NCBI GenBank assembly: GCA_907163375.1
Contig: CAJQUW010007073.1
Location: forward strand, 517,700 to 581,699
Source: Prostheceraeus crozeri
Lineage: Eukaryota > Platyhelminthes > Polycladida > Euryleptidae
Reading direction: 5' to 3'
Length of the DNA stretch: 64,000 nucleotides
In this document: one piece after another, positions 44,536 to 51,929 of the stretch
Numbering within the stretch: the first letter of the stretch is position 1
How the letters are laid out: each line of letters starts with the position of its first letter
Position numbers and translations under genes: made by a program
The notes under the pieces: generated by a model
The model's input: only the letters and a program-made list of their open reading frames with translations
Told to the model about the DNA's origin: nothing
Database searches by the model: none

Positions 44536-45812
44536 TAACGATTATACTGAAGAATCACGTCACGATACTTTGTAATTTCAATATTTGAATCGAAGACTGC
44601 ATAAATTAATACATTGATCGTCTCAGGTAGTGTTCTTTTGAACGTCAAATCCAAACGAATATTATGAGGCACGTTCGCTTGACGATAGGGTGCACTAATA
44701 TCGCTGTCAGCAGTCAAATCAAATGCATAAATAGTATATCCACTCTTAAACTCTTTCATAGTAAGTCCGTTGGTGTCATCCGTATCGTAAAAGCCAAAGA
44801 CATCCATAAAATCAACATAACTGCGCATAAATTGATCCGAAGCAAAATCTGGTTTGTAGGGTGGACCAGGATGACTGACACCATTTACACGTAAAGCAAT
44901 TTCACTTAACTGATTGTGTTTAAAATTGAAAGGATTCTTCTTTATATTACCATTAAATGCATTATTTTCAACCATTGCCACCATGAGGAGCTTCGGTGCT
45001 TCCGATGGAAAGAGGCCATCTTTCATGAAACTCTTTTGATCTTTCGGAATTGTAAAGGTGAGAAGCTTTGTATGCTGAACGGGGTAAATGGCATTTTGGC
45101 GGTTAAGGCCTTCAGCATGCCCTCTAATGACACTTGGATTCGGTACTACTCGACGAATGTAAAGTGCAATATCTTCCACATGAATTCTAAAATTGTCAAC
45201 TTTAGCAAATGCATTCAGCGCAAATTCAGGCTTATTCAATGTCAGCTTGAGTCGCATGCTGGTATTACACAGTAAAAACTTTGACTGTCTAAAGAAGTCT
45301 AAATTCAGCGGACCATATAGTTGACATACTTTACTATCTTTAATCATAGCAGATCGCTTTACAAAGCCACTGTTTGTTTCAACATCAAATTTTCCTGCTT
45401 CATCTCTATACCATCCCATGGCTTCCATATGACTTTTTTGTGCTGCTGGATGAAACTGTGATACATGATTGAAATATGATTTATAGGGATAATCGCTTTG
45501 ACCACCTTCCACCTGCTGCTCTCCAATCGTTAGAGAAACATCGCGAAGTAATGTAGTCAATGGTAAATTGTTCAGTCCAACTTTATGTGCATCGTCAATA
45601 GCAGTTCCATCTGCTTGCTGAATTCTAAACCTCAAATCAAGCATCGCATAACTCAAATCTATGTAGTCATCACTACCACCAGGAATAACAAATTCAATGG
45701 GGCCAGCATTCTCAGCTGTTCGAGGATGATAATCTACAATACTTGAACTAAGAATATCTGTCTGTATTGCTTGTTGATCAAACAAACAAAAACCGGAAGT
45801 TTTACACTCCAT
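44535..45812 (-). CDS. Major capsid protein candidate (double jelly-roll type)
   Basis: 425 residues, intact, in virion-gene context between the protease and core-like genes. Visible blocks: PIEFVIPGGSDDYIDLSYAM, a SDYPYKSYFNHVSQF region, NLDFFRQSKFLLCNTSMRLK, KKNPFNFKHNQ, and the C-terminal TIYAFDLTAD...IRLDLTFKRTLPETINVLIYAVFD. They match a protein widely found in invertebrate Polintons. It is nearly all beta-type sequence with no catalytic motif. I assign it as the MCP from size, position and composition; jelly-roll folds cannot be seen directly. Confidence 0.65.
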   Translation of the reverse strand: MECKTSGFCLFDQQAIQTDILSSSIVDYHPRTAENAGPIEFVIPGGSDDYIDLSYAMLDLRFRIQQADGTAIDDAHKVGLNNLPLTTLLRDVSLTIGEQQVEGGQSDYPYKSYFNHVSQFHPAAQKSHMEAMGWYRDEAGKFDVETNSGFVKRSAMIKDSKVCQLYGPLNLDFFRQSKFLLCNTSMRLKLTLNKPEFALNAFAKVDNFRIHVEDIALYIRRVVPNPSVIRGHAEGLNRQNAIYPVQHTKLLTFTIPKDQKSFMKDGLFPSEAPKLLMVAMVENNAFNGNIKKNPFNFKHNQLSEIALRVNGVSHPGPPYKPDFASDQFMRSYVDFMDVFGFYDTDDTNGLTMKEFKSGYTIYAFDLTADSDISAPYRQANVPHNIRLDLTFKRTLPETINVLIYAVFDSNIEITKYRDVILQYNR

Positions 45813-45814
45813 GA

Positions 45815-46269
45815 TTAGAAGTTATAGCAGCGTCGTCGTTTAGCGCCTGATGAATGATTAGAGCCTCTACGACGTTTGCGTGAATGCCTTTTGACTGAAG
45901 ATCGCACCTTACCAGCTCCGCGATGTTTCCTCCTTCCTTTATTCATTCGTTTAGGTGATTTCTTTCCTTGAGTAACACCAGCAAAGGTCTGCTTCAATGT
46001 TTTTAAACCGCGTTCCTTCCACGATTCAACAAACTGCTCTTAAAACTTCTACCTCTGGAAAGATCACTAGCAACATCACCAGCAAAGCCAACGGCATTAC
46101 TTAAAACATTTCGTTTTAAAGATCTACCGACATTGGATATGAGAGGTGCTACAACAGATTTCAGTGCACCAAGTATGCTACCTCCACGTTGGCGGCGAGC
46201 GCCCATGTAAATTTGTCCTCCACCACTTACATAGGAGGGTCGTGAATAAAATGAGGCAGTTGGATTCAT
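45815..46269 (-). pseudogene. Small basic core-like virion protein, one frameshift
   Basis: The first frame (46,269-46,003) reads MNPTASFYSRPSY, then ARRQRGGSILGALKSVVAPL. The second (to 45,815) is a very basic tail with KKSPKRMNKGRRKHRGAGK and KRHSRKRRRG. They join as one protein of about 150 residues if a base is added near 46,030 (GTTTG run); the sequence just before the second frame's start stays open in that register. Gly-rich hydrophobic head plus Arg/Lys tail resembles adenovirus-type core or membrane-lytic small proteins, by analogy only. It ends 2 bp before the MCP start. Confidence 0.6.
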
Positions 46270-46310
46270 AGCTCAAACCCTAAACATTGTTAGTTACAAC
46301 TTTGCATGAA

Positions 46311-47399
46311 TCACTGTCGATCACTTAGATGAAAGATGTCGGCAGGACGCATCCAAGAGTTCATACTTGAAGGATAACCAGTCCATTTAACAAGACACCA
46401 TTCTTCACCTTGCCGTTTTTTACATCGAATGATTTTCTCTACCAAATATGTTTCACTTTCAGTGACTACCTCAATCTCATCGCGGTAAAAGCTACCCTCA
46501 ATTTCTTCATTATCGTAATCTTTCAACTTGTAGGTGGTCGGAGAGTCTTTTTGATTAATCCTTGATACTGTAAATACCTCCTCTGTCCAATTCGGAAGGT
46601 ACCCTTTAGCAAAAACACTTTTCACTTTTGAGATACGAACTTTATCGCCAATTTTCACATCAATTTTCACATGAGTGCGTTTACGTTGGAATGATTCGCG
46701 CACTTTATCTACATTGTCAGCATTTACATCTACTGGTCTGAGTCCAATAGAGCGATGGATAGAGTGATTGTAGGCATGGAGTGTATCTTGTAGAACCTTT
46801 GTCCAATTTTGTGTCAAGTTGGCAGTAAAATGTCGCCACAAGCGATTTTTTAATGTGCGATTAAAACGTTCAACGAGTGCAGCTTTATAAGCACTGTTTA
46901 CACTAAACAACTCAATGTCATGCCTCTCAAATAATCTTCTCACATGCTGATTTTCAAACTCTTTTCCTTGATCACTCTGAATTCTTTTTGGAATCCGACC
47001 TTCTCGAAAAATTGTTTGGAATGCTTTTGCTACTCCTTTCCCTTCTTTAGTTTTTAAAGGTTGAGCCCACGCATAACGCGAGAAAATATCAATGACGGTT
47101 AAAATAAAATTATTACCCGAGTTATGTTTTGAAATGGAGGCGACATCGCACAAATCTGCTTGCCACTGTTCATCGATGTCATGAACAATATAATGGCGGG
47201 TGCGGTACTTCTTTTTCGCTTGTTTGTGGAGTGTATAGGTAGCCTGACCCTTTAACCATCGTTTCACTTGTGATTGTGGAAGACCACTCGCTTTTGATAA
47301 TTTCTTGATAGATGCAAATCCTGCCGGATGTTTTACATCATAATAGATTGACTTCAAACGTTCAGTCGATGACGACTGACTCTTTTTCCTCCTTCTCAT
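46311..47399 (-). CDS. int: Retrovirus-type integrase with C-terminal chromodomain
   Basis: 362 residues from ATG 47,399 (MRRRKKSQSSSTERL); the longer open frame upstream overlaps a Cys-rich gene. Domains: an N-terminal zinc-free helical region (KSIYYDVKHPAGFASIKKL), an RNase-H-fold core with the D,D-35-E acids WQADLCDV, SDQGKEFEN and AALVERFNRTLK, an SH3-like region (VKIGDKVRISK), and a chromodomain YLVEKIIRCKKR...WCLVKWTGYPSSMNSWMRPADI. It would insert the element and create the observed 6-bp duplication. The chromodomain may steer integration to modified histones. Intact. Confidence 0.95.
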   Translation of the reverse strand: MRRRKKSQSSSTERLKSIYYDVKHPAGFASIKKLSKASGLPQSQVKRWLKGQATYTLHKQAKKKYRTRHYIVHDIDEQWQADLCDVASISKHNSGNNFILTVIDIFSRYAWAQPLKTKEGKGVAKAFQTIFREGRIPKRIQSDQGKEFENQHVRRLFERHDIELFSVNSAYKAALVERFNRTLKNRLWRHFTANLTQNWTKVLQDTLHAYNHSIHRSIGLRPVDVNADNVDKVRESFQRKRTHVKIDVKIGDKVRISKVKSVFAKGYLPNWTEEVFTVSRINQKDSPTTYKLKDYDNEEIEGSFYRDEIEVVTESETYLVEKIIRCKKRQGEEWCLVKWTGYPSSMNSWMRPADIFHLSDRQ

Positions 47400-47577
47400 C
47401 TTTTTGTTTTCTTGCCTTTCTACATTTACAACAACTACAGCATTTAGCTTTAGCGATTTTGCGATCGTGTTCACATTGCTTAGGGGTTTCATTATGAGAG
47501 CTGGCGCAGCAAGTGCAAGTGACAACGACATTCACCTCTGGCGGCTCATTACATGGCAAGCAACACATCTGCTTCAT
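47362..47577 (-). CDS. Cysteine-rich small protein overlapping the integrase start
   Basis: 71 residues starting MKQMCCLPCNEPPEV, with 13 Cys in the first 55 residues (CTCCASSH, CEHD, KCCSCCKCRKARKQ), ending in a charged KDEKEEKESV tail. It begins one base after the stop of the 53-residue gene and overlaps the integrase start by 38 bp. The Cys spacing suggests zinc binding. I do not recognise the family. Confidence 0.5.
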   Translation of the reverse strand: MKQMCCLPCNEPPEVNVVVTCTCCASSHNETPKQCEHDRKIAKAKCCSCCKCRKARKQKDEKEEKESVVID

Positions 47578-47578
47578 A

Positions 47579-47740
47579 TTAATAGTCTGAGAACATGTAT
47601 TTCCTGGGAGGAGCTGTTTTACGTTTTCCTTTTACCAGTTTTAGTGGCGATGTAGATCTACGTCGAGTTCTTCCTCTTGTTTGCTTAGTGAGTGTGGGAG
47701 GGGATGTAGCAGGTGACGACTTAAACCAATTTGTTGGCAT
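47579..47740 (-). CDS. Small basic Pro/Ser-rich protein, 53 aa
   Basis: Short frame MPTNWFKSSPATSPP through TRGRTRRRSTSP to PPRKYMFSDY. Very basic. It overlaps the end of the preceding frame (47,721). It could be a separate small protein or the displaced C-terminal tail of that protein. Confidence 0.35.
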   Translation of the reverse strand: MPTNWFKSSPATSPPTLTKQTRGRTRRRSTSPLKLVKGKRKTAPPRKYMFSDY

Positions 47741-47956
47741 TTTTCATCGTCTGAAGCGCTGAAAGCATTGGAGCAGTAGCCACTGTTGAATCAAGTTCTT
47801 TCAATGTCTCATTATTCAAAGCAAATTTTGGTACATTATGCTTTTTCAATAGTTTAAGAAAGTATGACCAACCAGGTGGAACATAGCCCTGACGGCGCTT
47901 TCTACGTGTCGCATACTGAATCAAGTCTTCATAACGTGAAGCATCAATCACTTTTT
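47721..47956 (-). CDS. Polinton hypothetical, about 76 aa, start broken in an A8 run
   Basis: The frame reads VIDASRYEDLIQYATRRKRRQGYVPPGW and KKHNVPKFALNNETLKEL, ending MKNANKLV. Its only upstream ATG lies just before eight consecutive A (47,952-47,959), out of frame by one base. A one-base length error there would give an ATG start. Basic, helical; family unknown. Confidence 0.4.
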
Positions 47957-48009
47957 TTTCATCTGTTATGATTTCTCATCTATCATTTACATTGTGTTGG
48001 GGCTAAATA

Positions 48010-48237
48010 CTATTGAAAATAGATATGGCTTGTGCGCGAGATGCTAAAGGTGTAGCTGTCGCGTGAATTAATCGACGTATCAGAGTCACGCATCTTATTC
48101 TTCAAGTTTTTCAATTGCTCAACAGTTTCCGATTGTAATAATACAGCACGATGTGGATCTTTCATGTGAACATTTTGCTGATAATCTATTTCTTTCCTAT
48201 ACATTTGATTTGCAAGAGGTTGCTTTACTTGCTGCAT
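48010..48237 (-). CDS. Polinton hypothetical, 75 aa
   Basis: From ATG 48,237: MQQVKQPLANQMYRKEID, then RAVLLQSETVEQLKNLKNKMRDSD. Helical, charged; no family recognised. Just downstream of the packaging ATPase. Confidence 0.4.
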   Translation of the reverse strand: MQQVKQPLANQMYRKEIDYQQNVHMKDPHRAVLLQSETVEQLKNLKNKMRDSDTSINSRDSYTFSISRTSHIYFQ

Positions 48238-48292
48238 GGCAGTCAATTGTACATATTCATCCTAGGAATAACAATCATGCGAGAATAAGAAC

Positions 48293-48910
48293 TCATAGTT
48301 TGTAGATAATCATGGGAGTTTTCAAAATATCACTTCGAAATCTAAATTCTTCCGGACACTCTTGCGTAAAGTCAATGAATAAGTAACCGTATGGTTTATC
48401 AGTAGCTGCTTGAAAAATTTCAATTAAGGCTTTTGATCCTCTGGGTGCAACTTGTCGCGCTAAAATTTCAAATTGACTTTTATCTCGCGGATTCTTGAAA
48501 ATAGCATAATAGTGTGTATTCAGGTTTCGTGTACGAGCTTCTTTTCCATCAGGAAACAAATTTTGTGTAATATAGATGATAAAACACCTTTTATTGTGTG
48601 CTGCGCGAGTGAACATATCTGTAACATCTTTTGAATTCTTACTTTCTTTTAATAAATCATCCAATACAACAACATCATTAGACTGAAGTTTATCCACTGG
48701 AATAATTCCTTCATGTCGAATAAAGTTGCGACTTTGCAATTCCTGAAACAGCGACGGTTGATAAATACCATAACACCAAATCACTCGATTGATAGGTTCC
48801 TTAAACAACTCCCTTCTTTTAACCAATAAATTCAGCGTGAAAACAGTTTTACCTGCATGAGATGGACCTGATACAGTCAGAACTTTATCACATTGAAGTC
48901 TGAAATCCAT
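48293..48910 (-). CDS. Genome-packaging ATPase (FtsK/HerA-type, A32-like)
   Basis: 205 residues from ATG 48,910 (MDFRLQCDKVLTV); an in-frame TTG lies 16 codons earlier. Walker A is GPSHAGKTVFTLNLL, Walker B is DVVVLDDLL, and a sensor-type ITQNLFPDGK follows, the pattern of Polinton/virophage packaging ATPases. It would pump the element's DNA into a capsid. Intact. Confidence 0.92.
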   Translation of the reverse strand: MDFRLQCDKVLTVSGPSHAGKTVFTLNLLVKRRELFKEPINRVIWCYGIYQPSLFQELQSRNFIRHEGIIPVDKLQSNDVVVLDDLLKESKNSKDVTDMFTRAAHNKRCFIIYITQNLFPDGKEARTRNLNTHYYAIFKNPRDKSQFEILARQVAPRGSKALIEIFQAATDKPYGYLFIDFTQECPEEFRFRSDILKTPMIIYKL

Positions 48911-48941
48911 TTTATTACTTTGAGACTCAACATTTGCATAA

Positions 48942-49297
48942 TTAACGCTTAGAGCCAAAGATATTACCCAATAGGTTGCCCACGGCAGGAGCTATCATTG
49001 GAAGTATTGCTGAAAGGAAACCGCCCTTTTGTGTTAGAGTTTTCCTCTTTCTTTGAAGGGCGACTTTAGGATTGGAGATGAAACGCAATTTCGTAGCATA
49101 TCGCTTAAGTAACTTTCGTTGTTTTGGCGCTAATTTCTTCGTCCTCAACTTCCTCACATGAGAAATAATTTCACAAATGAATTTATCGTTAGCATGTCGT
49201 ATAGCATTGTATCGCTGATTTGCTTTCATTCGTCGGAGAGCTTGAATGGCTGAAGAAAACTTTTGACTTTTACGTTCGTCATTTTACGTTTCGCCAT
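48942..49297 (-). pseudogene. Conserved small Polinton protein with GGFL hydrophobic tail, frame-broken start
   Basis: The open part (49,229-48,942) reads ANDKFICEIISHVRKLRTK, KRKTLTQKGGFLSAILPMIAPAVG and ends NIFGSKR. The basic helix plus QKGGFL hydrophobic C-terminus recurs in Polinton small proteins. An earlier ATG at 49,297 begins a frame that meets this one only after one base is changed at a TTTT run near 49,255. If read from 49,226 instead, it is intact at 95 residues. Probably a membrane-active or virion component; not certain. Confidence 0.55.
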
Positions 49298-49348
49298 TTT
49301 CCGTGTTAGTCTTTGCTAAAACCTATCTTTACCACATTTGCATAGGTA

Positions 49349-49672
49349 CTAACTATTGCGACATAAGTGACACTCGAAATGAGCAATATCACAGTGGTTA
49401 CATTGGCAAAGTTGAATGCAATTACGTATGAAACAGCGTTGACAAAAAGCATGCTTACATCTCTTGAAGATGCGCTTTTCATTTCCATCCTTTCGCTTAC
49501 ATACATCGCAACACATAGTTTCACCGTTACTGATGTCTATAGCAAGTCTTTTTGAAGATATGAATTTGCTAGCCTTTTCTAAATAATAGACGCATGTACA
49601 GAAGGAATATACTTCGAGAGTGAGCAGACATAGCTCGAAAACCAGTTGTGCTACAATCAAGTACCACTGCAT
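49349..49672 (-). CDS. Membrane-anchored RING-type protein
   Basis: 107 residues from ATG 49,672. Residues 3-30 are hydrophobic (LIVAQLVFELCLLTLEVYSF), a probable membrane segment or signal anchor. The C-terminal half is a RING-like zinc domain: CCDVCKRKDG, FKRCKHAFCQRC, NHCDIAHFECHLC. That suggests an E3 ubiquitin ligase or a zinc-binding adaptor; the host target is unknown. Confidence 0.65.
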   Translation of the reverse strand: MQWYLIVAQLVFELCLLTLEVYSFCTCVYYLEKASKFISSKRLAIDISNGETMCCDVCKRKDGNEKRIFKRCKHAFCQRCFIRNCIQLCQCNHCDIAHFECHLCRNS

Positions 49673-49674
49673 TT

Positions 49675-50160
49675 TCAATTTTTCTTTATGGAAAGTTGAA
49701 TGTGAATATCTGAAATCGCTTCAATCACTAGACTGCTACCATGATGGTTAAATGCGTTAAGACGTTCAGCAATTTTTATCATATGTCTTTTAAAAAATTC
49801 TTCGGGGTGATCTACCACTTCCATTGAATAAGAAGCAAAAAATGGAAAGAGCGACTTTCCACCTCTTCCTTTCCAAAATGACTAAACTTAATTTTCGCAA
49901 CTAATCGCGCCATGATAATGCTATCAGAGAATGTATTCATTAACTCTAGAAATAGAGTGCTAGCATCATCAACCACTGCTTCGATGTCGGTCTCATCTTT
50001 ATGAAATTTTATCACATAATCTTGAACAGCTCCTTTTTAACTTTGCCTATGAAAACGTAATGTTCCGCAGTCGTTTGAGAAAGACATGATCGCCCTTTAT
50101 CTAACCCATCCATTGCATGAAAACAACAACTCTTCTCATAGTAACATTTATTGAATAACG
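49675..50160 (-). pseudogene. Conserved Polinton protein, two homopolymer frameshifts
   Basis: Three frames in order form one protein: SCCFHAMDGLDKG...YVFIGKV (ending 50,012), KFHKDETDIEAVVDD...ARLVAKIKFSHFGKEE (to about 49,850), then MEVVDHPEEFFKRHM...SLVIEAISDIHIQLS (stop 49,675). Breaks lie in a T5 run (about 50,035) and an A6 run (about 49,850). The N-terminal border is unclear because it overlaps the end of the exonuclease gene. No enzyme motif. The stop overlaps the RING gene's start region. Confidence 0.5.
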
Positions 50161-50174
50161 GTAACAAGCATGCA

Positions 50175-50705
50175 TTATAAATCAATGGTTTGAAAGAGAT
50201 AAAATAGATACAGCTGGTAACTATCATACAGCGAGCAATGATAACCATACAGGACTTTGGCAGTGTTGAGGTAAGGAGGAAAGAAGCATTGGTTATGAAC
50301 GTAGCTACTACAACGAACAGACAAAATAGGAACACACAAATCCTTAAAACGTTTCGTGACTTCATGATAATGTTGATTCACTCTACTATCCCAAGGCGGG
50401 AGCAAAATATCATCAATGATTAGATTGGGAAATACTTTCCTCTCCTTACCAGGATTATTACAAAAGATGCGTATAACATTGAAAGCAGCTAACCATCGTT
50501 TAAAGTCAATAAGAAGAGCACTTTCACAAGAAAAGCCATAGTCTTGCAAATATTTCAGATTAAGTCCATGAATGTGTTTTCTCGCCCATTGATCAACATT
50601 GGGATCGCAGTTGGCATGTTGATGATAGACACTAACAATCTGATATGTCCAATTGTTCATAGCAATAGCACTGAGCTCCTGTACAGGTTCACCCTCACAA
50701 TCCAT
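50175..50705 (-). CDS. DEDDh-type 3'-5' exonuclease-like protein
   Basis: 176 residues from MDCEGEPVQELSAIAM. Exo I is D-C-E in DCEGEP; the middle has HIHGLNLKYLQDYGFSCESAL and IFCNNPGKER; Exo III is HCSLYD, i.e. H-x4-D, near the end. This fits an RNase-H-fold DEDDh nuclease, though the Exo II Asp is not certain. An acceptor-like TTTCCGTTTTAG lies just upstream of the codons before MDCEGE (about 50,725), so a spliced 5' exon is possible. Roles could be DNA repair, recombination or RNA decay. Confidence 0.6.
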   Translation of the reverse strand: MDCEGEPVQELSAIAMNNWTYQIVSVYHQHANCDPNVDQWARKHIHGLNLKYLQDYGFSCESALLIDFKRWLAAFNVIRIFCNNPGKERKVFPNLIIDDILLPPWDSRVNQHYHEVTKRFKDLCVPILSVRCSSYVHNQCFFPPYLNTAKVLYGYHCSLYDSYQLYLFYLFQTIDL

Positions 50706-50756
50706 AAAAATGATGATAGAAGCCTAAAACGGAAATTACACATCTAAGGAAGCGTT

Positions 50757-51690
50757 CTATAACATATTACAAAATGAAGAATTACATCGATGCTTTTCAC
50801 GACAAAATACACAAATGATATGATGGCAACGAAGAAGTAAAATGTATCTAATAAGACCACGTCTACGACACTCAAAGCACATAAGCGAATTGTCATAGGG
50901 TAGAGTTAGGAAAGGGTAGTAATTCTCCTTCTTTGATTTGCGTTTTGATGTAGCATTCTTCTCCGACTTGCGCTTCGTACCACTGCTGTTAAGGATTTGA
51001 TCAATTATGTCGTCCACGTTGGGTGGTTTTGGAATATATAGGATGGATTCCATATGCATGGAGAGAGAGGCTATTTTATTATCCTTGTGTCGACCATAAT
51101 ATAGCCCATTCACTTTGAAAAGGATATCCCAAGTACCTTCTCCGAGCTCATCACATCTGATGGCTATTGATTGATCTCCCTCCTTCTTATAGTAAGTACA
51201 CCAATGTGATACCGGTAGGCAAATGTGATTACCATCCCAAATCTTTCTATAGGAGTATCCTTGTCATCTCTAGCCTTCCACTCTTGAGCAAGAGGAGTAG
51301 GAATGTCCATATTTAATGTCACATACTCCTCAATAATATCAAGTTGGTGGCGAATGTACGGACTCACGGGGATCAGTATGTAGTCCCCATACTGATTGCG
51401 CATTATCTTGACATCCGTGGAAGGGAGCATTCCCGTTTGGAGTACTACGCTATGATCGTCATAACGCAAGACTTGTTTAAATTTACGCTGTAGCGGTGTA
51501 GGATTATGTACCTTGGTTGTTTCTTCCACTGGCCTCAGTTGTAGATGATCTGACCGTAGCGAACCTTGTAACGTTTGACCGCCATTTTGTCCTACTAGTG
51601 CAGCAGATGGAGTAGATGCCTGAAAATGAAAAAAGATTGTATTAAGTTTACGTTCAAGGGAGGAGAGGGAGGAAAGTAGCGACTTACCAT
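50757..51690 (-). pseudogene. Polinton zinc-finger protein with ATG-only exon, one frameshift
   Basis: ATG at 51,690 is followed at once by donor GTAAGTCG. The acceptor TTTTTTCATTTTCAG ends at 51,620 and exon 2 begins at 51,619. The body reads PTPLQRKFKQVLRYDD...SPYIRHQLDIIEEY; near 51,185 one base in an AA/GGAGG stretch shifts it into the frame ending at 50,757. That frame has a basic stretch (KRKSEKNATSKRKSKKE) and a RING-like zinc cluster CFECRRRG...LLRCHHIICVFCREKHRC. It faces inward from the right end with a strong TATA promoter, mirroring the left gene. Function unknown. Confidence 0.6.
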
Positions 51691-51764
51691 TTTAGTTGGA
51701 TAATAGAATAGGGAACTAGAGAGAGAAAATGTGCGTCCGTCACTCGTATGATTCAACGATGGAA

Positions 51765-51836
51765 TGATTCTCACTGTGGAAGGCTCGCTATTTATACAGA
51801 AATGCTTGATTCTCATTGGATGATGATCCTCATTGG
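51765..51836 (-). promoter_or_regulatory. Right internal promoter: two CCAAT boxes, TATA, initiator
   Basis: On minus: CCAAT at 51,836-51,832 and 51,819-51,815, TATAAATAG at 51,796-51,788, and the initiator TCATTCC with A at 51,765, 31 bp from the first T of TATA. The start ATG is 75 bp further. TATA-to-initiator spacing and the TCATTC initiator are the same as at the left end. Confidence 0.72.
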
Positions 51837-51929
51837 ACAATAACATCAAGCTGATTCCAAATCTGGCCTCCGTTTACCAATCCGAGCCTTCATTCGCCTG
51901 GTGGAGATGTATCTTGGGAAATTCTAACT

